DNA from: Salaquimonas sp041736675
Lineage (GTDB): Bacteria; Pseudomonadota; Alphaproteobacteria; Rhizobiales; Rhizobiaceae
NCBI GenBank assembly: GCA_041736675.1
Contig: JBGSTD010000058.1
Location: 1 to 64,000, forward strand
Direction: 5' to 3'
Length of the DNA stretch: 64,000 nt
Made by a program: the position numbers and the translations under genes. Of this stretch, positions 16,015 to 25,434 are shown one piece after another (position 1 is the stretch's first letter; each line of letters starts with the position of its first letter). The notes beneath the pieces were generated by a model. It did no database searches, was not told the origin of the DNA, and saw nothing but the letters and a program-made list of their open reading frames with translations.

Positions 16015-17259
16015 ATGATGTTTTCGTCTCACTTGCCTGCCCTCTGCTCAAGACGTTTGTCAGCGTTTCCCGCTATTCATTCCGGCGTCGGCGCATGCAT
16101 TGTTGCCTTTGTCATTATTTTGAGCAGCCCTAGCATGGCGGAAACTGCAGCGCAGGAGCAAACCCAGCGGCGTTTTCCCTCGGTAACCGTAACTCGCGCG
16201 GAAATGGCAGAGGTTGTCGGGCAGGTTTCAATCGCCGGTTCGCTCGTCGCCCGCGAAGAGGTGCTGGTCAATCCGCAGGTGAACGGATTTGAAATAAAAA
16301 CCATCAATGTTGATGTCGGTGATACTGTCCGTGCCGGAGATCTGCTGGCCATTCTGGATCAAAAGACCCTCGAAGCACAATTGGCTCAGGCAAACGCCGA
16401 AGTCCTCAAAGCGAAAGCAGCCGTGCGCCAGGCTTCAAGTCAGATCAACTCGGCGAAGGCAGGCCTTGTTCAGGCACAGGCAGCCCTTGGCAGAGCCAAA
16501 CAACTTCGCAGTTCAGGCAATACCAGTCAGGCAACACTTGATCAGGCAATTGCTGCTGAAGCAACCGCCAGCGCCGGACTTGCCGCTGCCGAAGATGGTC
16601 TTGCCGTTGCAGAGGCACAGCTTGTTCAAATGGCGGCGCAGCAGGATCTGGCAGAGCTAAATCTTGAACGTACAAACATCAAGGCCCCGGTCTCAGGTGT
16701 GATATCTGCGCGGGTTGCCAAGATTGGTGCTATTGCAACCTCCGGCGGTGAGCCGATGTTTCGCATCATTCGCGACGGTGAAATCGAGCTGGAAGCCGAA
16801 GTGATTGAAACCGCTTTGGGTACATTGGCGCAAGGAGATGAAGTCAAGCTGACAGTTGCCGGACTGGGTGAAATAGAAGGAAGGGTTCGCTTGATTCCGC
16901 CAACAGTCGACCCCGTTACACGGCTGGGAATTGTCAAGGTGATGCTTTTGGCAAAGGCCAATCTTCGCAGCGGTCTATTCGGTTCGGGATGGATCGTAAC
17001 GGAAAAACGTGACGCAATCACGGTTCCCGTCGCCGCCGTTCTTGTTGATGGTACAATGAGTTATGTTCTGACAGTTGCCGACAACAAGGTGGTTCGCAAG
17101 CCGGTCGTCGCTGGATTGATCTGGAAGGAACGTCGCGAAATCGTTTCGGGCATAGACCTCGGTGAAACAGTGATTGCGAAAGCCGGGGCATTTTTCAGCG
17201 ATGGCGATACCATCGAACCGGTTTTTGCCGGGAATATTCAGAATGGGACAAAGCAATGA
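16015..17259 (+). CDS. RND efflux periplasmic adaptor (membrane fusion protein)
   Basis: 414-residue adaptor joining an inner-membrane RND pump to an outer-membrane channel. It has an N-terminal signal sequence (GVGACIVAFVIILSSPSMAE), a biotinyl-lipoyl-like segment (NVDVGDTVRAGDLLAILDQ), an Ala/Gln-rich alpha-helical hairpin of about residues 100-205, and the second lipoyl half NIKAPVSGVISARVAKIGAIATSGGEPMFRI. I chose ATG 16015 because it gives a compact signal peptide; TTG 15949 would add 22 residues before it. It overlaps the pump gene by 4 bases (atga). No outer-membrane factor gene is present. Confidence 0.9.
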   Translation: MMFSSHLPALCSRRLSAFPAIHSGVGACIVAFVIILSSPSMAETAAQEQTQRRFPSVTVTRAEMAEVVGQVSIAGSLVAREEVLVNPQVNGFEIKTINVDVGDTVRAGDLLAILDQKTLEAQLAQANAEVLKAKAAVRQASSQINSAKAGLVQAQAALGRAKQLRSSGNTSQATLDQAIAAEATASAGLAAAEDGLAVAEAQLVQMAAQQDLAELNLERTNIKAPVSGVISARVAKIGAIATSGGEPMFRIIRDGEIELEAEVIETALGTLAQGDEVKLTVAGLGEIEGRVRLIPPTVDPVTRLGIVKVMLLAKANLRSGLFGSGWIVTEKRDAITVPVAAVLVDGTMSYVLTVADNKVVRKPVVAGLIWKERREIVSGIDLGETVIAKAGAFFSDGDTIEPVFAGNIQNGTKQ

Positions 17260-20200
17260 ACATGTCGACTTGGGCGATCCGTTCGCCTGTTCCGTCCATA
17301 GCCCTGTTCCTTGTCCTTTGCATTGTCGGGATTGTCAGTTTCTTCAGACTGCCGGTCACCCAGTTCCCCAACATCGACATACCCATTATCACGATCAATG
17401 TCAGTCAGGCCGGCTCGGCACCGTCGGAAATCATCTCGCAGATCATCAAGCCGATTGAGGGCGCTGTCACCGATGTTCCAGGGGTCAAACATGTCACCGC
17501 CCAGGCGACAGACAGCCTTGCAAGCATTACCATCGAATTTGCTCTTGAGACCAATACGGACCGCGCGCTCAACGATATCAAGGATGCGGTTGCCGGCGTT
17601 CGCTCGGATTTGCCGGAGACGATAACCGAACCGCTGATCCAGCGACTGGATGTGACAGGACTGCCCATCCTTACCTATGCCGTTTCCGACCCTACAAGAT
17701 CCATTCAGGATCTTTCCTATCTTGTCGACGAAGTCATCGCCCGCGAATTGCAAACCGTCAGCGGTGTGGGAAAGGTTACCAGAATTGGCGGGGCAGATCG
17801 GGTCATTCGCGTTGATCTCGATCCAGACCGGTTGATTGCACTCGGATTGACCGCAAGTGACGTGAATGCGCGCCTGCGCCAGTCGAATATTGATCTGGGT
17901 GGCGGCAGCGGCGAATTGGCGGGGCAGGAGTTCAGCATTCGCGCCCTTGGCAGCGCAAAAAGCATCGACGAACTTTCAGCCACCTCCCTCAATATCGGGG
18001 CAGGGAGAACTGTACGGCTGGATGAACTCGGCACCATCAGCGATGGCTCTGGCGAAGCTACCTCCTTTGCGCTTTTTGACGGAGAACCTGTCGTTGCATT
18101 CGGCGTAATCCGCGCCATTGGGGCAAGCGATCTCGAAGCTGCCGAAGGGGCAAGACAGCGCCTCGAAGAGATCATCAAGGAATATCCCAATCTTGAATTT
18201 TCCCTGATCGATAATTCAACAATATACACGGAAGGAAACTACGCAAGCGCGATGGAGACGCTTTATGAAGGAGCGGCGCTTGCCATTATTGTCGTCTTCA
18301 TTTTCCTGCGCAACTGGCGGGCAACAGTCATAACCGCAGTTGCCTTGCCGCTTTCGATAATTCCCACTTTTTTTGTCATGCAGATGCTGGGTTTTTCATT
18401 GAATACAGTCAGTCTGCTGGGGATCACTCTTGTAACCGGAATTCTGGTGGACGATGCGATCGTCGAGATCGAAAATATCGTCCGCCACATCCACATGGGC
18501 AAGCCAGCCTATGAGGCTTCCGAGGAAGCTGCAAGCGAAATAGGCCTGACCGTCATTGCGATCAGCTTCTCGATTGTCGCGGTATTTGCCCCGGTCAGTT
18601 TCATGGGTGGAATTGCCGGTCAGTACTTCAAGCAGTTCGGGTTGACTGTGGCTGTCGCCGTATTGTTTTCGCTTTTGGTAGCGCGCCTGATAACGCCGAT
18701 GATGGCGGCTTATTTTCTCAAGGACGCATTGGAACCGGAGCCCGAGAAGGATGGGATCATCATGCGGTCTTACATGCGTATCCTGCGGGCAACCCTACAT
18801 AATCGTACCGTAACACTTCTGTTTGGGCTTGGCATTTTTACCGCTTCCATTTATTCGGCGACACTCCTGCCAACCGAGTTTGTGCCCGAAACCGATACAG
18901 GGAGGGTAAACATTTCTGTCGAGCTTCCACCCGGATCAAAACAGAGCGATATCAGGCGCACGACCCGCGAAATCACAAAAATCATCCAACAAATACCGGA
19001 AGTTCAACGAGTCTTTGTTGATGGCTCCGGGGGATCTGATACCAAGGCAACAATAACGGTCAATTTCGGACAAAAATCCGAGCGTGAACGCGGCCTGAAG
19101 GAATTGCAGACGGAAATGAAAGGCCTCCTTGCGGGAGTGCCGGATGTGAAACTCTATGTCTTGCGGGAAAATGGCCAGCGTGACTTTGCAATCAGCGTCC
19201 TTGGTGACAGCGAGGAGGCGGCAACCAGTGCTGCCGGTGAGCTCGCAAGCCAGATGCACACCATCACATCGCTTGAAAATGCCTCAGTCAAGGCGCCATT
19301 GCCCAGGCCGGAAATCCAGATCACGCCCAAGCCCGGGCTGGCGGCGCAATTGGGCATAACTGCTTCAGCACTCGCCAGCACCATCAGGGTCGCGACCATT
19401 GGTGAAACTGAGGCCAATGCAGCAAAATTCAACACGGGTGAGCGGCAGATACCGATTATTGTCCGCCTGGAGGAAGAGGTTCGCAATGATCTGTTCAAAA
19501 TGTCCGGACTTCGCATCACCAATGCATCCGGGCAGTCAATTCCTCTCGGCGTGATTGCCGATGTCCGCCTGTCCACTGGTCCGAGTTCAATTGAACGCTA
19601 TGACCGGCAGTATCGCACCACTGTTGAGGCCGATCTCGCGCCGGGCGGCCTGCTTGGACCGGCTACAGCAGCAATTGCCCAACTGCCAATTGCGATGAAC
19701 ATGCCCGAAGGCACCTCGATACAAAGCGCCGGAGATGCAGAAATCATGGGTGAGGTGTTCACCAGTTTTGGTCTCGCAATGGGTGCGGGAGTGATGTTGG
19801 TATACGTGGTTCTGGTGCTGCTTTTTTCCAGCTTTGTAACTCCCGTCGCCATACTTTTGTCGTTGCCGCTTGCAATTGGGGGGGCCATATTCGGGCTTTA
19901 CCTAAACGGCTCGGCAATCGGTCTTTCCGTTGTAATCGGTTTTCTTATGCTGATGGGGATTGTTACCAAGAATGCAATCATGCTGGTCGAGTTTGCCAGT
20001 GAGGCAATGGGCAGGGGCATATCGAAAGAGGATGCGATGATCGACGCTGGTCACAAACGGGCACGCCCCATTGTTATGACCACCATCGCAATGACTGCAG
20101 GCATGGTACCAAGTGCGCTTGCATTTGGCACCGGTGGCGAATTTCGTGCGCCAATGGCCGTGGCAGTGATAGGCGGATTGCTGCTCTCCACGCTTTTGTC

Positions 20201-20312
20201 CCTATTGTTCGTACCATCGCTTTTCAGTGTCATTGACGGTCTCAAGAAACGAACACGTTCAATGTTGGTCAATCGCCTTGGCGCTAACCAGCCTTCGCGG
20301 CAAGCATCGTGA
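17256..20312 (+). CDS. RND efflux pump, HAE1-type inner-membrane transporter
   Basis: 1018-residue proton-driven exporter. Hydrophobic segment near residue 12-35, a large periplasmic porter domain, a block of membrane segments (about 330-530), second porter domain, and final membrane block. Proton-relay acidic residues are in GILVDDAIVEIEN (Asp399, Asp400), as in AcrB-type pumps. Translation is coupled to the adaptor gene through an atga overlap. Drugs, detergents or aromatic compounds are usual substrates; being next to the dehalogenase suggests, but does not show, export of toxic aromatics. Confidence 0.92.
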   Translation: MNMSTWAIRSPVPSIALFLVLCIVGIVSFFRLPVTQFPNIDIPIITINVSQAGSAPSEIISQIIKPIEGAVTDVPGVKHVTAQATDSLASITIEFALETNTDRALNDIKDAVAGVRSDLPETITEPLIQRLDVTGLPILTYAVSDPTRSIQDLSYLVDEVIARELQTVSGVGKVTRIGGADRVIRVDLDPDRLIALGLTASDVNARLRQSNIDLGGGSGELAGQEFSIRALGSAKSIDELSATSLNIGAGRTVRLDELGTISDGSGEATSFALFDGEPVVAFGVIRAIGASDLEAAEGARQRLEEIIKEYPNLEFSLIDNSTIYTEGNYASAMETLYEGAALAIIVVFIFLRNWRATVITAVALPLSIIPTFFVMQMLGFSLNTVSLLGITLVTGILVDDAIVEIENIVRHIHMGKPAYEASEEAASEIGLTVIAISFSIVAVFAPVSFMGGIAGQYFKQFGLTVAVAVLFSLLVARLITPMMAAYFLKDALEPEPEKDGIIMRSYMRILRATLHNRTVTLLFGLGIFTASIYSATLLPTEFVPETDTGRVNISVELPPGSKQSDIRRTTREITKIIQQIPEVQRVFVDGSGGSDTKATITVNFGQKSERERGLKELQTEMKGLLAGVPDVKLYVLRENGQRDFAISVLGDSEEAATSAAGELASQMHTITSLENASVKAPLPRPEIQITPKPGLAAQLGITASALASTIRVATIGETEANAAKFNTGERQIPIIVRLEEEVRNDLFKMSGLRITNASGQSIPLGVIADVRLSTGPSSIERYDRQYRTTVEADLAPGGLLGPATAAIAQLPIAMNMPEGTSIQSAGDAEIMGEVFTSFGLAMGAGVMLVYVVLVLLFSSFVTPVAILLSLPLAIGGAIFGLYLNGSAIGLSVVIGFLMLMGIVTKNAIMLVEFASEAMGRGISKEDAMIDAGHKRARPIVMTTIAMTAGMVPSALAFGTGGEFRAPMAVAVIGGLLLSTLLSLLFVPSLFSVIDGLKKRTRSMLVNRLGANQPSRQAS

Positions 20313-20420
20313 AGGCATGGATATTTTAACAGGCAATCTGTTTCCGGGGAAAAATGTCACAATTGCGGAGTAACAAAATAGCTGTTGATTTTTTCCTCCT
20401 TAGCCCCGACATCATTTGCC

Positions 20421-21488
20421 ATGATCTTTGACACCCTGAAAATTGAACCTGTCCTCAACAGCCTGCAGGATCCGCTGTTTTTCCTCAACGCGGATCGGCA
20501 GATCATTTTCATGAACACAATGGCGGTCAGGATGTTCGGTGCCGAATATCTGGATCGCAATTTCGTGCGCCTGATCAGGCATCCAGATGTCATTCAGCTG
20601 ATCGATGACATAGCGGTTGGGGATGTGGCTGGCGGACTCAAGGAGGGTTCCATAAAAGTCTCACTTGAACAGCCGCTTGGGGGTGTGTTCAATTTCAACG
20701 TGATCAATATTGGGGATTACAAGGAAGAGGGCACGGTACTTTCAATTACCATGCGGGATATGAGCGATCTTGCCCATGCGGAACAGATGCGCTCGGACTT
20801 TGTCGCCAATGTCAGCCACGAGCTGCGCTCTCCGTTGACCGCCCTTTCTGGTTTTGTCGAAACCATGAAAGACCGCGCAAAAGATGACGCACCCGCCCGT
20901 GAGCGTTTTCTCGAATTGATGGAGCGCGAGGCTGCCCGAATGGTGCGCCTCATTGCTGACCTTTTGTCACTTTCAAAAGTTGAAGCCAGTCAACATCATG
21001 TCCCATCCGACAAGGTTAACATGGGTACGCTGGTCAAACGGGCGGTAACAACCCTGTCCGGTAGGGCGAAAGCCGAAGACAAGACCATTGAAATTGATAT
21101 CGGCGAAGACATGGAACCGGTAAACGGCAGCGAAGACGAGTTGATGCAGGTTGCCATCAATCTCATCGAGAACGCCATAAAGTATGGCTGTCCGAAGTCC
21201 ACCGTGACTGTTGGTGTCAAGACTGTCGAAAATGTCGCCGGCATCAGTGGCAAAGCTATTGCATTTTCAGTCCGCGACCGCGGAGAGGGTATTGCAAAAG
21301 AGCATTTGGCGCGCCTCACCGAACGTTTCTACAGGGTCGACACACACCGCTCACGCGACAAGGGCGGCACGGGTCTCGGGCTTGCAATTGTAAAACATAT
21401 TGTCAACCATCATCGCGGCCGCTTGCACGTAGCAAGCGAGGTGGGTGAGGGAAGCGTTTTCACGGTTCATTTGCCACTCAAGCCGTAA
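20421..21488 (+). CDS. phoR: Phosphate regulon sensor kinase PhoR without membrane segments
   Basis: 355-residue histidine kinase. PAS domain about residues 10-110 (LQDPLFFLNADRQIIFMNTMAVRMFG), HisKA with His133 in FVANVSHELRSPLTALSGFVETM, then HATPase boxes N (LIENAIKYG), G1 (DRGEGIAKEHL) and G2 (GGTGLGLAIVKHI). It phosphorylates PhoB when phosphate is scarce. Family members often have one or two N-terminal membrane helices; here the PAS domain begins almost at once and no hydrophobic stretch precedes it. A TTG at 20385 would add only 12 residues. The gene lies about 110 bp after the RND pump gene and heads the pst-pho block. No strong ribosome-binding site is visible. Confidence 0.9.
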   Translation: MIFDTLKIEPVLNSLQDPLFFLNADRQIIFMNTMAVRMFGAEYLDRNFVRLIRHPDVIQLIDDIAVGDVAGGLKEGSIKVSLEQPLGGVFNFNVINIGDYKEEGTVLSITMRDMSDLAHAEQMRSDFVANVSHELRSPLTALSGFVETMKDRAKDDAPARERFLELMEREAARMVRLIADLLSLSKVEASQHHVPSDKVNMGTLVKRAVTTLSGRAKAEDKTIEIDIGEDMEPVNGSEDELMQVAINLIENAIKYGCPKSTVTVGVKTVENVAGISGKAIAFSVRDRGEGIAKEHLARLTERFYRVDTHRSRDKGGTGLGLAIVKHIVNHHRGRLHVASEVGEGSVFTVHLPLKP

Positions 21489-21522
21489 CATCGGCAATCT
21501 CATAAAATCCCTGTTTTCCAGC

Positions 21523-21552
21523 CTTGTCACAGAACTGTAACAAAACTGACAT
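21523..21552 (+). promoter_or_regulatory. Pho box upstream of pstS
   Basis: Three PhoB half-site-like repeats at 11-bp spacing: cttgtcac, ctgtaaca and ctgacata, within 21523-21552. PhoB boxes consist of CTGTCA-type direct repeats at this spacing. It lies about 75-100 bp before the pstS start, in the normal place for phosphate-starvation activation of pstSCAB-phoU-phoB. Confidence 0.75.
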
Positions 21553-21625
21553 ACAGCGTTCATGCAAGGCACGTAGGTGAACCCTCGTCCACTCAAGGAA
21601 CACCATTTAACAGGAGATTGGCAAC

Positions 21626-22669
21626 ATGGCCAAAAAGACACTCATCGCAAGCCTCGCCGGCGTTCTCGCCCTTACAGCGGGCGTTTCAGCCTCATATGCT
21701 CGCGACCAGATCAAGATCGTTGGATCATCTACCGTATTCCCGTATTCACAGGCAGTTTCAGAAGAATATGCCAACAAGTCGGGCAAACCTGCTCCAGTGC
21801 TTGAATCAACAGGTACCGGCGGTGGCTTCAAGGCTTTCTGCGGCGGCGTAGGCGAAGAATTCGCTGACATCACCGGCGCCTCCCGCGCCATCAAGAAATC
21901 CGAATTGGAACTTTGTGCTGCCAATGGCGTAACTGATATCAGCGAAGCCCTCATCGGCTATGACGGTCTTTCAATTGCATATTCACGCGCCAACACACTC
22001 GACATCAACCTGACACCAATGCAGATTTTCTCTGCCCTTGCTGCAGAGCTGCCGGATGGCAAAGGCGGTTTTATTGCCAACCCAAACAAGAAATGGTCAG
22101 ACATTGATGCCTCTTTGCCAGGTACTGACATTCTTGCCTTTGGCCCTCCACCAACCTCCGGCACACGCGATGCTTTCGTTGAACTCGTAATGCATGAAGG
22201 CTGTAACGGCTTTGACGGCATGAAAGACTTCGCGAAAGCCGACAAGGATAAATGGAACGAAGTCTGCTCGCGCATGCGCCAGGACGGACCGTTCGTCGAA
22301 GCCGGTGAAAATGACAACCTGATCGTTCAGCGTCTTGAGTCCGATCCAAATGCAGTCGGAATTTTCGGTTACTCCTTCCTCTACGAAAACAGCGACAAGC
22401 TGAAAGGTGTCAAAGTGAATGGCGTTGAACCAAGCTTTGAAACCATCGCTGATGCTTCTTATCCGGTTTCCCGTCCACTTTACTTCTATGTAAAGAATGC
22501 GCACCGCGACGTTATCCCCGGCATGAAGGAATTCCTTGCCGAGTATATGTCCGAAGCAGCCCTGGGTGGTGACGGCTATCTGGCTGAGCGCGGCCTGACC
22601 CCGCTTTCCGACGACAAGCGCAAGGCACTGTCTGAAGCAGTGCTTGCCGGCGCAAAAATGGGTATGTAA
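21626..22669 (+). CDS. pstS: Phosphate-binding periplasmic protein PstS
   Basis: 347-residue solute-binding protein capturing inorganic phosphate for the Pst importer. It has a signal peptide (MAKKTLIASLAGVLALTAGVSASYA) followed by RDQIKIVGSSTVFPYSQAVSEEYANKSG, the family's N-terminal strand and phosphate-binding GSSTVFP. Further ligands are in STGTGGGFKAFC, DITGASRAI and PPTSGTRDAF. It belongs to the longer PstS type common in alphaproteobacteria. A good ribosome-binding site (aggag, 21613-21617) precedes the ATG. A Pho box lies upstream and a strong hairpin follows the stop. Confidence 0.95.
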   Translation: MAKKTLIASLAGVLALTAGVSASYARDQIKIVGSSTVFPYSQAVSEEYANKSGKPAPVLESTGTGGGFKAFCGGVGEEFADITGASRAIKKSELELCAANGVTDISEALIGYDGLSIAYSRANTLDINLTPMQIFSALAAELPDGKGGFIANPNKKWSDIDASLPGTDILAFGPPPTSGTRDAFVELVMHEGCNGFDGMKDFAKADKDKWNEVCSRMRQDGPFVEAGENDNLIVQRLESDPNAVGIFGYSFLYENSDKLKGVKVNGVEPSFETIADASYPVSRPLYFYVKNAHRDVIPGMKEFLAEYMSEAALGGDGYLAERGLTPLSDDKRKALSEAVLAGAKMGM

Positions 22670-22686
22670 TCCTCGACAATCCCTGA

Positions 22687-22714
22687 CTGCCCGCCGGTTT
22701 GGTCCGGCGGGCAG
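22687..22714 (+). promoter_or_regulatory. Intercistronic hairpin between pstS and pstC
   Basis: ctgcccgccgg (22687-22697) and ccggcgggcag (22704-22714) form a perfect 11-bp GC-rich stem with a 6-base loop. It is not followed by T residues. Such hairpins behind binding-protein genes protect the upstream message or attenuate the downstream one, giving excess PstS over the membrane components. Confidence 0.7.
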
Positions 22715-22728
22715 ATCCCCATATATGG

Positions 22729-24102
22729 ATGCCCTCAATGTCCGGCTTTGTACTACTGGCAATTATTGCTTTCGCCTTGATAGCGGGCATGTTCATTCTC
22801 GGCTATTCCCGCAATGCCTTTGCAGAAGGTATTCCGCACTCAAGACCGATCTATCATGCGGTTAATGCAGCGATATGGACCGGCATTCCCGCATTGGTGT
22901 TTTATATTCTGTGGGTGCTGTTCAACGAACAGATCGTAAGCGCCTACGTTCTTTCCACTGCCACTGGCATTGATGCCCTTGCGGCGACCGATCGCACCTT
23001 GTTTTTGAGCGAGGTGCGTCAGGTTGCGTCCGGCATCATTTTCAAGGAGCCGACACCGGAAATACTGGCCGCAGCCGAGCGCCTCCAATCTTTGCGCGGT
23101 ATATCAAATGCTGTTCTGGCTGTGGTTGCCGCGTGTCTTTCCGTCTTGGGTCTGTTCTTTGCCTATCGCAGTATCGCCCCGCGTTTTCGCGCGCGCCACA
23201 GCGTGGAACGGTCGGTAACGTGGTTCATGATGTTTGCTTCCCTGGTTGCCATCATCACGACCCTCGGCATCATCGCCTCCCTGGTTTATGAAGCCGGCGC
23301 ATTCTTTGCCAAGGTACCATTTTACGAGTTTTTGTTCGGCACCAGATGGGAGCCCCAGATCGCCATGCGCGCCGACCAGGTTGCGGGACAAGGCGCCTTT
23401 GGTATGTTGCCGGTGTTGTTTGGAACCATTGTGATTTCACTTCTGGCCATGGCTCTTGCGGTTCCCGTCGGCATCTTTTCCGCCATTTATCTTACCGAAT
23501 ATGCCAATCCTGGTTTTCGTTCGGTTGTCAAACCCCTGCTGGAAATCCTCGCCGGCATTCCCACTGTGGTTTACGGCTTCTTTGCAGTGCTGACGGTAGC
23601 TCCTCTGGTCAGAATGCTGGGTATTCAAATGGGTATCGACGCGGCGCCAAACAGTGCCCTTGCTGCCGGACTTGTCATGGGAATCATGCTTATCCCGTTT
23701 ATTTCGTCGATCTCGGATGATGCGCTGGCTGCCGTACCGCGCGCCATGCGTGAAGGGTCATATGCGTTGGGCGCAACAAAGGGTGAAACGATCACCAAAG
23801 TGCTTCTTCTAGCGGCTTTGCCCGGTATTGTGGGCGGCGTATTGCTTGCTCTTAGCCGTGCCATCGGCGAAACGATGATTGTGGTGATGGCGGCAGGTCT
23901 GATTGCCACCATGACACTCAACCCGTTTGATTCAGTAACGACTGTCACGGTCCAGATCGTCACCCTTTTGATTGGTGACTCCGAATTTGACAATCCGAAA
24001 ACACTTGCCGCCTTTGCGCTTGGCCTGGTTCTGTTCCTTGTTACCCTCGGACTCAATCTCATTGCATTGCACACAGTACGCAAATACCGGGAGAAATACT
24101 GA
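22729..24102 (+). CDS. pstC: Phosphate ABC transporter permease PstC
   Basis: About 457 residues, an extended PstC with two N-terminal membrane segments and a soluble insert before the six-helix permease core. Core motifs include PVLFGTIVISLLAMALAVPVGIFSAIYLTEYA, EILAGIPTVVYGFFAVLTVAPL and the EAA loop (REGSYALGATKGETITKVLLLAALPGIVGG) that contacts PstB. ATG 22729 and ATG 22738 (MSGFVLLAI) are both possible starts; the TTG at 22699 falls inside the preceding hairpin and is unlikely. The stop overlaps the pstA start by one base. Confidence 0.92.
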   Translation: MPSMSGFVLLAIIAFALIAGMFILGYSRNAFAEGIPHSRPIYHAVNAAIWTGIPALVFYILWVLFNEQIVSAYVLSTATGIDALAATDRTLFLSEVRQVASGIIFKEPTPEILAAAERLQSLRGISNAVLAVVAACLSVLGLFFAYRSIAPRFRARHSVERSVTWFMMFASLVAIITTLGIIASLVYEAGAFFAKVPFYEFLFGTRWEPQIAMRADQVAGQGAFGMLPVLFGTIVISLLAMALAVPVGIFSAIYLTEYANPGFRSVVKPLLEILAGIPTVVYGFFAVLTVAPLVRMLGIQMGIDAAPNSALAAGLVMGIMLIPFISSISDDALAAVPRAMREGSYALGATKGETITKVLLLAALPGIVGGVLLALSRAIGETMIVVMAAGLIATMTLNPFDSVTTVTVQIVTLLIGDSEFDNPKTLAAFALGLVLFLVTLGLNLIALHTVRKYREKY

Positions 24103-25403
24103 TGGCTGCCATTGCCGAATCCGCAGCCGGAAACCCTGTTGACGCAGCGTTCTGGCAATCAAACGAAATGAAAACGCGTCGCAAGGCGCGCTATCAGGCC
24201 GACAAGCGCCTTCAGCTCTATGGGCTAGGCGCGATCTTTTTTGCCCTCGGATTTCTTGCAGTTCTCATTGGAACGCTGTTTTACACCGGGTCTGCTGCAT
24301 TTACCCAAACCATGGTCCGGGTTGAGATAGATCTAAACGGCAAGATCAAGGAACCTGAAAACCTTATGGAAGAAAACTGGAGGCGCATTTCCCAGGATGC
24401 CTTCAAGGGGTTGATGCCAGATCTAAAACGTTCTGACGAAAAGAGTTTTTTCTCCATTTTCACCAATAATGGCCAGTACATCATTCGCGACGCCGTCATG
24501 AAGGAACCGTCCAGAATTGCCGGAAAGAGTACTTTTGTAATACCCATGGCGGATACGATCGACCAGTTGGCAAAGGGCCTTTTTGATCGCAATCTGCCTG
24601 AAAGCCAGCGCCGCGTCAGCGATGCGCAGATCGGTTACTATGATGCCCTTCTGGAAAAAGGAGTTATCAGCAGAGACCTGAATTGGGGATTGATTTTCAA
24701 TTCAGACAGCCGTTTTCCCGAACTAGCCGGCCTTGCCGGTGCGATATCCGGATCATTCTGGGCAATTGTGGTTTGTATTGTACTTAGCCTGCCCCTCGGA
24801 ATTGCTGCTGCAATTTATCTGGAGGAATTCGCTCCCAAGAACCGCTGGACCGATCTGATTGAAATCAACATCAACAATCTGGCTGCTGTTCCATCGGTAG
24901 TATTCGGTTTGCTGGGTCTTGCGGTTTTCCTTGGCTGGTTTGGTATGCCGCGTTCGGTTCCGCTTGTAGGCGGCATGGTGTTGTCACTGATGACCCTGCC
25001 AACAATAATCATTGTTACCCGCGCGGCGTTGAAGCAGGTTCCGTCCTCGATCTATGAAGGTGCCATAGGCATCGGTGCTTCCAAACATGAGGCCATCTTT
25101 CATCACATGCTGCCTCTGGCAATGCCAAGCATCATGACCGGCGCGATTATCGGACTGGCCCAGGCTCTGGGTGAAACCGCACCATTGCTGCTGGTTGGAA
25201 TGAATGCTTTCATCACAAGCCCGCCCGCCGGCCTGCTTGAACCTGCAACGGCGTTGCCGACTCAGATTTACATCTGGGCGGACAGTCCGGAACGTGGATT
25301 TGTTTCAAGAACATCAGCTGCCATTCTTGTGCTGCTGGCTTTCCTTGTAGCGATGAATGCAATGGCGGTTTTTCTTAGAAAGCGTTTTGAGCGCCGCTGG
25401 TAG
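24102..25403 (+). CDS. pstA: Phosphate ABC transporter permease PstA
   Basis: 433-residue second permease of the Pst importer. An N-terminal cytoplasmic stretch of about 40 residues leads to one membrane helix, a periplasmic insert (about 70-200), and then the permease core with FAPKNRWTDLIEININNLAAVPSVVFGLLGLAVFL and the EAA-type loop (YEGAIGIGASKHEAIFHHMLPLAMPSIMTG). The start codon overlaps the pstC stop (tgatg). The inserted periplasmic region makes it longer than enteric PstA but is usual for the alphaproteobacterial type. Confidence 0.92.
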   Translation: MAAIAESAAGNPVDAAFWQSNEMKTRRKARYQADKRLQLYGLGAIFFALGFLAVLIGTLFYTGSAAFTQTMVRVEIDLNGKIKEPENLMEENWRRISQDAFKGLMPDLKRSDEKSFFSIFTNNGQYIIRDAVMKEPSRIAGKSTFVIPMADTIDQLAKGLFDRNLPESQRRVSDAQIGYYDALLEKGVISRDLNWGLIFNSDSRFPELAGLAGAISGSFWAIVVCIVLSLPLGIAAAIYLEEFAPKNRWTDLIEININNLAAVPSVVFGLLGLAVFLGWFGMPRSVPLVGGMVLSLMTLPTIIIVTRAALKQVPSSIYEGAIGIGASKHEAIFHHMLPLAMPSIMTGAIIGLAQALGETAPLLLVGMNAFITSPPAGLLEPATALPTQIYIWADSPERGFVSRTSAAILVLLAFLVAMNAMAVFLRKRFERRW

Positions 25404-25434
25404 AAATGCACTGATTTGGAACTGAATTCTCTGG

